In this document: in pieces, positions 33,401-42,168 of the stretch
How the letters are laid out: the number at the start of each line of letters is the position of its first letter
Numbering within the stretch: the first letter of the stretch is position 1
Assembly: GCF_037975245.1 (NCBI RefSeq)
Contig: NC_092571.1
Location: forward strand, 17,417,917 to 17,481,916
Source of the DNA: Apostichopus japonicus
Lineage: Eukaryota; Echinodermata; Holothuroidea; Aspidochirotida; Stichopodidae
Direction of reading: 5' to 3'
Length of the DNA stretch: 64,000 bases
The notes under the pieces: generated by a model
Database searches by the model: none
Told to the model about the DNA's origin: nothing
What the model saw: the letters and a program-made list of their open reading frames with translations, nothing else
Translations under genes and position numbers: made by a program

Positions 33401-36400
33401 AATGATGAGTGGAGAGAAATGACTTTTTTTGTACTTTCTGGCAAGAATAATATTGTTGAAGAGTGTATCTGTCTGATACAACATTTTCATTACTGCAAGA
33501 CCCTTTTCCTTCACCCTCCCCCTTCCTCTACTCTCACCCTCTCTTTTTTCTCACCAAAAAGATATAGTTGTAGTATTAAAACTCTTTTCTTCCATTTACA
33601 AGTAATATATAGTAGTGTGTCAAACTCATTAAGATTTGAAAGAGAAATATAAAGAAAACCCCTAGTTGTTGGCTGAAATACATCCTATATTTAACCTTTC
33701 TCTGACAAGTCATCACCTTGTAATATTTCAAAATAACTTTTGAATTAGCTTTTATTTCCTACTATTGTAAATGCGTGCATAAAAAATTGCCCAAATGTTT
33801 TCGTTCAGGTTGTGGGAAGTAAGTTTCATACCAAACTGTAGATAAAAAGCCACTCAAAGTTTTGTGTAATTTTACCTTACCTTAAGGAGCATTCTCCAGC
33901 ATTCAGTCCACTCAAAATTAGAAATCATTATGAGGAAGCCATTACTGATGCAAAGACACAGGTAATTTTGTACGCTTGTAGCCAGTATTTGGTTTAGCAC
34001 GGTCTGAAATTTGTATGGTTTTCACTTTTCAACACATTTTGATACCTTTTAAGCATGTGATGTACCCATAGATACTTTTGAACCCCTCTCTCTTTTGTGG
34101 AATATTCTGGTCCTTTTTCTTTTGGTAATGTATGCAAGGTTCCCTTTCTGCATCTTCTCTCTCCTCTATGTTTCTAATTTTTGCTAAATCTTAAGGTACA
34201 TTGCCTGTGTATGCTTCTGCATGGAGTCATGTCAGCATGATATTTTCTCGACAGACTAAATAAGCTGATTTCACCAATTTAAATAGTTATACCTATACAC
34301 CAAATATGTTGTCATTCTCTTGCCATCCCATCTGCACAAAATATCTACAAAATGCAGAGGTTGAGAGTGTTTTTACAACATTTTAGTGTTTAGTGATATC
34401 TCATAGAAACCCCATAAAGTTTATCTTGTCTGTTACATTACATTAATTATTAACATTGAGTGTCTGCTACATTTAATGTATCCTGTAAAGTGGTTATCTT
34501 GACATATTCTTCACGCATGGCACTGGGTCAGTATTGTTGTGCACGAGCCTCTGGTATTTTCATCTCATATGACATACCTCAAAGATATTATCTAGTGTCA
34601 GTTGCATAAATCAATTGTTATTCTTGAGTGACAGTACTACTGTAGGCACACAAGAGCAAACTTGTAGAAGGTTTGAAGTTGGCTACAGTTACATGATTCA
34701 ATATTTTAAACCTGCTGAGAGACATTAATATGGGACTTCAACGTCACTTCGGACACCCACATCAACAGGCACTCCTGAGCTCATGCTAACGTTGCATATC
34801 TATATATGGGTCTACATAACAAAGGCATCTCATACCATAGTATGTCATCAGCAATGTTCAGTGACTCGGTTTACCAGACCGTAGATGGTTAAAATCTGCA
34901 TGTCTAAATTGTCAAAGTTGAACATCACATCATAAAATATATTTGGTCAATCTTTGTTGATAGATGACGTTATGACAGTTTCAAGTATAAGATGGATTTC
35001 CTAGGTACAGTGGATGCGGCGTCTTGGTGTCGCCAAACGTCATAGGAGGGGGTTGGGGGGGGTGAGGTATCACACCTCTATTAACATCACAAATTTGAGT
35101 TTGTAGAGATCTGTTGTAGATAAATGGATGGAAAGAGATAATCCCCAATGAGATCGCTGACAGTTTCTGTCTACAGTTCTTTTTTTTCCAGCATGAGGTC
35201 TAGCATTTATAATTTGCAGAATTTCTAGAATGATAGGCAGTGGGGTAGCCAGCATTCTATCGTAGGGGGAAAGATTTTTCTTAAGGGGGACAACCCTGTG
35301 ATGGTTGATGGTAGGAATTACCAAGAAATATATGAGTGGCATCATTGGTCGCTGAAAATGCACATGGGTTGCTAGCGTTAGTTTGTAATGGTTATACAAC
35401 CAGCCAAATTATTGGCGCTTATTCTGTAGGACAATATTGATCAACGGTCTCCGTATGTGGGTATGATGAAGGCCCAAAATGTGTAATATCTCGGTCTGAT
35501 TACCAAGTTCTGACCTTATATGAAGTATGAACATGAGCCTTGAGGTATGAATACTTGTGATTAGAACTCGAAAAAAATGTAAAAAAGAAGAAATTTGAAT
35601 ACATAACTGGATTTCATTTGGGGGGGGGGGGGCAAGACTGTAGCACAAAGCATCTGGCTACGCCACTGATGATAGGAAGGCCAATATTCAAAAAGAAATA
35701 GGTCCAGTAATGAGTGTAACATCATCAAATTTTTCTGTGTATCCCGTTTCTTTCAAGGCATGCAACAACTTTGGGAACTTTCACTGAAGTTCGCAGTACG
35801 TACTCTGTCTGGGTGTTTTTATGGGAGTTCATATGTAGTGTGCCATCCCCTAAAGCTTGAATGTATTTGCCTGTAAACATGTTCCCATTCGACTTCACTT
35901 TTCACTGCAATGTCCGATCACCCAGTTTAATTGGTTTCTAACTTTCTTTATATTCCGGGCAAAATAACTTCACTGTCATACTGGCATTGTAAAATCCAGT
36001 TTGTGAATGTGAGACAGAGAACAACTTACAGAACTATGTAGCAAATAAAACAATGGTTTCCATGGTGACAGCATTGCAAGTTTAATTGATTTCTAACTTT
36101 CTTTATATTGCGGGCAAAATCACTTCACTGTCATACTGTATTATAAAATCCAGTGTGTAAGTGTGAGACAGAGAACAAGTTACAGAACTATGTAGCACAT
36201 AAAACAATGGTTTTCATGGTGACAGCATTGCCAGTTTAGTTGGTTTCTAACTTTCTTTATATTGCGGGCAAAATAACTTTACTGTCATACAAATTCCAGT
36301 GCGTAAGTGTGAGACAGAGAACAACTTACAGAACTATGTAGCAAATAAAACAATGGTTTCCATGGTGACAGCATTGCCAGTTTAATTGATTTCTAACTTT

Positions 36401-38395
36401 CTTTATATTGCGGGCAAAATAACTTCACTGTCATACTGTATTATAAAATCCAATGTGTAAGTATGAGACAGAGAATAACTTACAGAACTATGTAGCAAAT
36501 AAAACAATGGTTTCCATGGTGACAGCATTGCCAGTTTAATTGATTTCTAACTTTCTTTATATTGCGGGCAAAATCACTTCACTGTCATACTGTATTATAA
36601 AATCCAATGTGTAAGTGTGAGACAGAGAATAACTTACAGAACTATGTAGCTCAAATAAAACACTGGTTTCCATGGTGACAGCATTGCCTTGCAAGACACT
36701 GTTCAGGTTCAAAGCTTTCTGTCGTGCAGGAATATTTTCTTCATTGGCTTCATATTCTGGACATTCATAGTGGGACATGATATCTTTACTACAGTTTTCA
36801 CTCATTTTCACTGATCACTCTTTTCCTGCAAGGGCTACCTAAGTGAGCTATGAACCATTTAACACATGGAGCTACAGTGCATATATACAATGGACGACTA
36901 ATCTGTGTGATGCTAATGGTGCATGAACATGCTGAGATTCCTGCACCATTAGCGTGGAATACTGTATTAGATGGGTTTCATGTGCTTGTCAGTGTATTGA
37001 TTGACTTTACCAGTCCAAACAGGAAATTGTTACTCTGAAGCCGCTTTTACATTATGGATTAATGCTGCGCATTAAATTGGAGGGCTCCTCTGGAAAGCAG
37101 TGCTTCTGCACTGAACAGGACTACCCTCCTTAAAGATGACAATAATAAAAAAAAATAAAAAAAATAGGTTTTTAAAGCCCACCCATTGACAAAAGACTCT
37201 GTGCTAGATATCACGACCCCCCTCCTAACTCCCCCCTCCCGCTTCCCACTTGTGATCACTGAATAGGAAGTTTAGGTTTCTTAACTAGAAGCTGTGAAAC
37301 CTTAACTTACGTAATGTACAGAGCTGCTACGATTACAGTTGTGGCAATTTGCGCATAATAAAACAACAGTGGAAGCTTGGTCACCACTGTCAACCCCGGT
37401 CAACCCCGAGTTCCGGGTCAGCCCCGAGCTGCATCGACATTACAAATTTAAGACAGTGCGTCGGGTTCAACATTGCTCTAATGATCTGTTGTAAACCAGT
37501 TCTAATGTAAACAGGAAATGGAGGTACATATACAGCAAAGAAATAACATCCGATTCCAAACCAGTCCCACAGGTACATTGCACTGGATGGATATGTAAAC
37601 ACAGTATATAACCCATCAATTTCAGACTGGGAGGAGTTGTGTCTTGTGGTATGACCGCTGCACACAGGGATCTAGAGTGCCCGTTCATGTACAGTGTGTA
37701 TTAGTCAGGTATCATGCCACATCTTCAATAAGTTTACCCTTTTCATTTTTGTTTCACAAAGCTGAAGGAGTAACCACCGGTTCAGGCAAAGAGGATGCTT
37801 CTGACTTGCCTCCACAACATACTTGCCCTGAAAGTAAGGAGCATCTTTATGTTTGATTTCTATATATGGTACATTTCATTGTCATGTGCTAAGTATGATC
37901 TTTCTCATTATCCTTCATGGTTCCTCTGATCATGAGGGGAAAGGAACAATTTTGACTTTCAAGGGTTGACATCCTGGGAAAGACAGATGGAGGTGGTCGG
38001 AAAGGGATTGACACATTTAGGTAAATTCTGTTGACCAGGATTGAGTAAGGACTGAATAAGATACACAGATTCCATCCTCCCCCCCCCCCCCCTACCTAGT
38101 TCCTTCCTACCACCTCTGATTTGTTTTTTTTTAAATTGAGGCCAGGTGGCTGGCTGGCTGGTCCCTTTTGGAGGACCAATTATGTAAGTAGATGCCAGTT
38201 ATCATTTCATATATTTTCAGTATTGAACTAACATCATGATGCCATTTTGTTTCAGTCTCTTCTTTTGGAAGCTGTTACAATGTGGCACTGCTGGTCTTCT
38301 TGGCATCATTTACAATAGCATCTCTTTTCTGGATATGCCTGAGTAAATATGCACAGATCTGCCATGACTGGATCAAAAATAATTTGGGATGGTAA
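28036..38395 (+). CDS. TNF receptor superfamily-like gene B (7 coding exons, about 203 aa)
   Basis: Paralogue of gene A and predicted type I membrane receptor. Coding segments: 28036-28062, 29248-29364, 30595-30671, 31558-31660, 33147-33222, 37762-37833, 38256-38395. Order: signal peptide with core LLCLYLVGLFFFTMA, an acidic N-terminus with H-C-P-V-C, a TNFR cysteine-rich repeat (exons 3-5), a short acidic stalk, one transmembrane helix, and a tail of about 17 residues ending NNLGW. Intron phases equal those of gene A up to the transmembrane exon. The stop is TAA at 38393-38395 if unspliced; splicing at the strong donor 38392 to the acceptor at 39046 would create TGA. No death domain or TRAF motif. 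Intron 5 (4.5 kb) holds an hAT-like MITE and a satellite; a DIRS element lies 794 bases after the stop. Confidence 0.8.
28970..29060 (+). repeat. AGGTCA-type dispersed repeat, gene B intron 1
   Basis: ATGGTCAAAGGTCATTGGCGG followed by text on 'TTGAAAACCTTGGAACCACAA' resembles the repeats near 8735 and 18,677. Confidence 0.45.
29248..29364 (+). CDS. Gene B coding exon 2 (signal peptide)
   Basis: Acceptor TTTTTTCTCCTCAG, donor GTTAGT, 39 codons, phase 0 on both sides. Hydrophobic LLCLYLVGLFFFTMAQ, then VVEDEDHEAHCPVCSVEE. The extra C-P-V-C pair is absent from gene A. Confidence 0.87.
29422..30370. mobile_element. TIR element with 38-bp ends, split by a nested MITE, gene B intron 2
   Basis: TTGCAACTCATAGTTTCACG on the left (29,429-) and CGTGAAACTCTGAGTTGCAA on the right (to 30,360) lie inside inverted arms of about 38 bases (29,422-29,459 and 30,333-30,370). 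The TTAA MITE at 29,932-30,303 sits inside it, so this element is older. No target duplication was resolved. The open frame at 29,491-29,673 inside it has no recognised domain. Confidence 0.65.
29932..30303 (+). mobile_element. TTAA-type MITE, copy 4, complete
   Basis: TTAA-AGGCATTGAAGACTCGC at the left, GAGTCTTCAATGCC-TTAA at the right; 372 bp. Interior as in copies 10,794, 21,005 and 22,189. TTAA on both borders is the target preference of piggyBac-type transposases. Not coding. Confidence 0.9.
30453..30490. repeat. (TA)n microsatellite, gene B intron 2
   Basis: About 18 TA units, 105 bases before exon 3. Confidence 0.9.
30595..30671 (+). CDS. Gene B coding exon 3 (start of cysteine-rich region)
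   Basis: Acceptor GATTTCCCCAG, donor GTAAGA, phase 0 in and 2 out. Encodes NKHCFTSDVDKSCTEGNYRR then EQCDNS, aligned with gene A exon 3 (same cysteine order). Confidence 0.87.
31558..31660 (+). CDS. Gene B coding exon 4 (TNFR cysteine-rich repeat core)
   Basis: Acceptor TTATTTTGTAG, donor GTTCGT, phase 2 in and 0 out. Encodes ESCCDFCEENTYQPKFNNC, then KCCILCTNCTELGRE. It shares with gene A exon 4 the signatures TYQPxFNxC and CCxLCTNCT-like spacing; C-x2-C-x11-C arrangement is typical of the TNFR family. Confidence 0.92.
31995..32272 (+). repeat. 30-bp minisatellite, about 9 units, gene B intron 4
   Basis: Unit ATGTGCAATCAATTGCAGTC-AAATCAGTCA with substitutions. Since 30 is divisible by 3, each frame free of stops stays open, giving periodic ORFs on both strands (for example QCAINCSQIS on plus). 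No splice or signal evidence that it is translated. Confidence 0.9.
33147..33222 (+). CDS. Gene B coding exon 5 (end of cysteine-rich repeat)
   Basis: Acceptor CGCTCCACAG, donor GTAATG, phase 0 in and 1 out. Encodes ELQSCNITHDAKCGNTSASV, then APVEEG; last two cysteines of the repeat and NIT and NTS sequons, parallel to gene A exon 5. Confidence 0.87.
35238..35668. mobile_element. hAT-like MITE with CAGTGGGGTAGCCAG ends, gene B intron 5
   Basis: Left CAGTGGGGTAGCCAG, right CTGGCTACGCCACTG (one mismatch), with exact 8-bp flanks ATGATAGG at 35230-35237 and 35669-35676. Contains a run of 11-12 G near its right end. 431 bp, no transposase. The ends resemble, but are distinct from, the CAGTGGCGGAGC family. 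Confidence 0.9.
35925..36690 (+). repeat. Satellite-like array, unit about 153 bp, five copies, gene B intron 5
   Basis: Unit starts CCAGTTTAATTGATTTCTAA, continues through TTTATATTGCGGGCAAAATA and ACTTCACTGTCATACTGTAT, GAGACAGAGAACAACTTACA and ends ATGGTTTCCATGGTGACAGC. Starts near 35,925, 36,078, 36,230, 36,378 and 36,530. Copies are 90 percent or more alike, so the expansion is fairly recent. Confidence 0.92.
36912..36953. repeat. Perfect 12-bp inverted repeat
   Basis: GCTAATGGTGCA and TGCACCATTAGC separated by 18 bases. Too short a stem for a microRNA precursor. Confidence 0.7.
37762..37833 (+). CDS. Gene B coding exon 6 (stalk)
   Basis: Acceptor TTTCACAAAG, donor GTAAGG, phase 1 on both sides. 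Encodes AEGVTTGSGKEDASDLPPQH, then TCPE. Shorter and less Thr-rich than the gene A stalk. Confidence 0.75.
38256..38395 (+). CDS. Gene B coding exon 7 (transmembrane helix and stop)
   Basis: Acceptor TTTTGTTTCAG. Hydrophobic VALLVFFLASFTIASLFWIC followed by LSKYAQICHDWIKNNLGW and TAA. A donor GTAAGG at 38392 overlaps the stop; using it gives phase 2 rather than the phase 1 seen in gene A, and the next candidate exon begins with A, forming TGA. Confidence 0.8.
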
Positions 38396-38754
38396 GGATC
38401 TAAAAGCTAACTTTTATTAAAACAGAATTCTTTCAATAATTTGTTTTAACTGCAACGTTCTTCTTGCATCAATTCATAAACCTATGATGGTGATGTAAGT
38501 ATGTGCCTGTAAGGCTGTATTATGTAAACACTGTAATCAGTGGTGGCACCAGAAATTCCAAAGTGGATGGGGGGGGGGGGCAAGCAAACAGTTTAGGAGG
38601 GGCAGAAATTTTGGAAGCACCAAAATGCACAAAAAACCCATGCTTCATTGGTGAACCACATTTTTGGTTTCGATGAATATCGTAACCTTTGCATTCATGA
38701 TGGCGTATGTGTGTGTGTGTGTGGTTTGTGACGCCCAGCTTGTAAACACAATAT

Positions 38755-38830
38755 CTCATTAAGTACAAGAAGCCTAATGTTTTTGGTGTAGGTCAAAGGT
38801 TATTTGGGGACAACAGGTCAATGTTTAATG
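38755..38830 (+). repeat. AGGTCA-type dispersed repeat downstream of gene B stop
   Basis: TGTAGGTCAAAGGTTATTTGG and ACAGGTCAATG following CTTGTAAACACAATATCTCA, as near 18,290. Confidence 0.45.
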
Positions 38831-39046
38831 ACTATGTTTATATTTATACTGCACTCCATCTGCAGTATTAACTTCAGCCAGGGTTATCAGCTTGCAAACT
38901 ACTCTTGAGCTGCATATGTAATTTATTTAACTGCAAGTAACTCCTGGGAGGGGTTTCTGTCTGGTTTCTAAAGGTCTTTGTGACATTCAATTCTCAGTCT
39001 TTAATGAAATTTGTGCAATATTTTTCTCTATATTTGGCTTTTGTAG

Positions 39047-39101
39047 ATCATTGCAGAGGCTTAATTGGATATGGTGTTACAAGTCAAACAGAAACTAAAT
39101 G
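39047..39101 (+). other. Candidate 3' untranslated exon of gene B
   Basis: Acceptor GGCTTTTGTAG and donor GTAAGT delimit 55 bases. In the frame delivered by exon 7 it opens with a stop. In the phase used by gene A (phase 1) it would be open throughout (HCRGLIGYG...). The DIRS element starts 88 bases later, so the following part of the gene may have been displaced by 6.8 kb. Confidence 0.4.
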
Positions 39102-39188
39102 GTAAGTTTGTATTCATTTCAGGCACTATAACAAGCTCTGTGTTAAAGGCTGAAAAATTTGATATGAAGTTATTCCAACACTAACTAA

Positions 39189-39327
39189 TATTTACTTCGC
39201 TCCTCGCTTACCTGTCTCCCCACAACCTTAGCACCCTCATTCTACCGTGCCTAGAATGTCCTGGTAACCTTTAACACTGTGCACCCTCTGTGACCCGGCT
39301 TCACGGGTCACTGCCCATCCTTCTCAT
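39189..39327 (+). repeat. DIRS left inverted terminal repeat
   Basis: Starts TATTTACTTCGCTCCTC (left-specific), then GCTTACCTGTCTCCCCACAA and the block shared in inverted form with 45817-45939, including GTGACCCGGCTTCACGGGTC. This last piece is itself an imperfect palindrome. Confidence 0.88.
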
Positions 39328-39946
39328 TCTACCAACCAAAGAGTCTACATCGTATATTTTCGAGCGGATTTCTTTCCACCGAATTTCGTCCATTTTGGTT
39401 TCTAGGATCGGAAATTTTTTCCCATCCACTGTTATTGGAAGCTTTTGAAGCCTTTGCATCCCGATAAGTATCCTTTTCTTATTCTAAAAGAGGTTTTAGG
39501 GCTGTTTTCTTGGGAGCGGCGTTCGCTCCGTTTTTTCTGTGCAGAACACTAGCACTGGTAGCAGTTATGCGAATTGTTTACCGTAGTTACGCTAGTTCCC
39601 GCCTTTTTTGGCTACACACGCTATTACGTTAGTTTTTTCCCTCACCCGTTGTTTAGTTGTTAACTACTCTACTTCTCTTGCCTTTTCGTTTCCTTTATGT
39701 TTATTTACTTGTCCCTTCCGTATTCCAGGCTCGTTCCTGGTTTTTCCCCACCTTGTGGGCTGGCCTTAGGCCTATTCTGTTACCTTGTAAGCCGCGGGCC
39801 TCTAGCGAGGCACGGTGTTAAGGTAATTTCGCATTGACTTTATTCCACATGTATATTATTTATCTCTCCCTTGTTAGCTTCCCCCTCCTCCCCCTTCTCC
39901 TATCCTACATTTAGAATTAGTTCTCCTTAACCAGGGGTTTTCAGTC

Positions 39947-42017
39947 ATGTCTAGGAGCCAGCTGAAATGCGTCAATTGCTCTATGTTCCGGCCAGGGAGG
40001 GCCTGGGATGAGCACGATCTTTGCCCCAAGTGCCGTACGTGCACCCGGAGGGATCCTTGTCTGGTGTGCATTGAATTCACCCCCAGTCAATGGCTAGACA
40101 TCGACACCTGGCTAGCAGGTCAGAGAAGCACGCTACAGGATAAACTAGACTTACTCCCCAACCCCAGCGGCTCCCTAGGAGCGGGAGACCGAGCACAGAT
40201 AGGAGAGGAAGAGGAAGGAGAGGTGGTGGAGAAGGGCCCAGAGAGGGCCGAGGAGGAAGGAGAGAGAGAGATAGAGAGAGAGAGAGGTGGAGAAAGGGAT
40301 AGAGAAAGAGAAATAGAGAAAGAGAAAGTGCCTCCCACGGTCCCGGCGACGTCCGGATCAGTTATGACCAAGGGAAAAGGCAAAGACAAGGGCAAGGCTC
40401 CGGCCAAGAGAAAAGTGCCCAAGAAAAAGTCCGGCCTCGCCGGCCTCGAGAAGGCTTCCCAACCTGGGTCGCAAAGAATCAACCCGCCGGAGAGGCAGGT
40501 GTCACGGGCACCGACAAGCCCAATCCGAGCTCCTTCCGGGGCACATAGCAGAGAGCCAGCTACCGGAGGGTCGCTGTCCAACAGAACCGGTCCCGGAGCG
40601 GGGACCGAGAACCACAGCCATCACGAGCCCCGGCTGGGATCCCAGACCGAGACAGCAGAGGAAGGAATTCCTCGCCCAAGCCGGCTAGACAGGACCGCAC
40701 CAGATCACGGTCCCGATCTCCCAGACGAGGCACCAGGAGGGGATGGTCGCCAGCATCAGACCAGTCTTCCGACTCCTCCGACGATGGATATAGAAGGGCT
40801 AAGAGGAGGTATCGACCTCACAAACAACGTCACGAGGAAGAACCAGCGTGGCTAGCCCAACTGACAGGTCTCCTCAAGCCGCTCCTCGAGAGAGAGCAAC
40901 AGAGAGTCGAAGCGGAGACAGAAGCTGGGAGCCGGAAAGCGGCAACAACGACCACTGCGGTCCCGGAACCGCCCCAGGAACCGGAGGCAGTCGCCCTCGG
41001 AGAGGACACTCTGGACTGCAGAGCCTCCGTAAATCTTTCGGGTCTGGAGGACGATTCCGATGTCCCCCCGGAGTTCGACCCTCTGGAAGAGGAGTTCTCA
41101 GGCAACTTCGAGGAAGAGGAGACTCCTATGGCGGGAGGTACTTTACCCCCGGAACTAACTACGCGGGCGGCCGAAATCTTCCGGAAGCACCTTGGGTTCG
41201 AAGACGCTCCCGAAGTGACAGCTAAACCGACCCGAGTTTCTAAACTCACAGCTACAGGGGAGACCTCTACCCGACCGAGATCTACCATACCAGTCGACGC
41301 CTCCTGTTATGACAGGTTCGAGGCGATCGCGGACAAAAAGAGATGGACCGCGTTTCTGGCCAAAGCGGAACGAGCCATCAGGGTTCCAGACGAAGCATGG
41401 AAAACCCTCTTCAAATGCCCGACCATACCGCAGGAGGCTAGAGAAAAGCTGAGGTCCGAGCAAGGCTCCTCCTCCTCACACATCTTCAAAAACCCTAGCC
41501 AGAAGAAGCTAGAGGAGCTGCTAGTTGATGTTGACCTAGCTGCACGCTCCGGAATGAAGTTTACTTCCGTTCTTATGCTGACCACGGAGGTGCTTATGAG
41601 ATATCACCAACAACTTCCACAGGACGATAGCTATGTGTCCAGAAACGAGGCCGGCCAACTTTTACTACTCCTGGGACCGCTTGTGAGACTGGCGTTCGAC
41701 CAGTTCGCTCGAGTAGCACACGCTCAGTGAAGGCCAGAAGGGAAAACATCGTTTCCTCCATCCACTGGCCATCCGTGGAAGCTAAGGACAGGATGCTAGC
41801 CTTACCCTTCCTGGGAGATGATCTCTTCGCCGGCAGCTTCCAACAGAAACTGCAGGAAGAAGTTTCGCGCAGAGAAACTCTGGCCAAATCGGAATTCCGC
41901 TCCTCAGAAAGATTCAGGGCAAGACCACACCGCCCAAGAGAATCCAGGCCAACCAGAGGGGGCAGAGGAACGTCCCTCAGAACACCCACAAGAGGAGCCC
42001 CACGGGGCAGAGGATGA
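39947..42017 (+). pseudogene. DIRS gag-like ORF, two frame breaks
   Basis: Structural protein of the element, presumed nucleic-acid-binding particle protein. From ATG 39947: a cysteine-rich N-terminus (CVNCSMF, then LCPKCRTC and CLVC, a probable zinc-binding unit), an acidic region, a highly biased Glu/Arg repeat at 40,255-40,330, and a Lys/Pro-rich basic segment. The frame then changes (frame 2 to frame 1) somewhere between 40,550 and 40,850, where an Arg/Ser-rich tract continues as RRYRPHKQRHEEEPAWLAQL. Frame 1 runs to TGA at 41,728-41,730, and the sequence continues in frame 3 (ENIVSSIHWPS ... RG-rich tail) to 42,017. Two indels therefore interrupt it. Ends 151 bases before the RT open frame. 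Confidence 0.75.
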
Positions 42018-42168
42018 GGAACGACCAGTCGGCCACATCGACCGTGGGGAACAAGAGGCTCAGGCAGAGGCCTGACAACGACCCGACGGGACGGCGACCG
42101 CTCCTCCGCTAGACCGCCGTTCGCCGCCCGGCCCTAGGGGTGCCCACCTCACCGCGGCAATTCCGCAG

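Noticed and set aside
31995-36690. Direct repeats considered as CRISPR or bacterial repeats
   Set aside because: Units are contiguous without unique spacers and lie in introns of an animal gene.
40120-41585. Minus-strand frames of 92-153 codons inside DIRS
   Set aside because: Complement of the GC-rich gag; no independent similarity or start signals.
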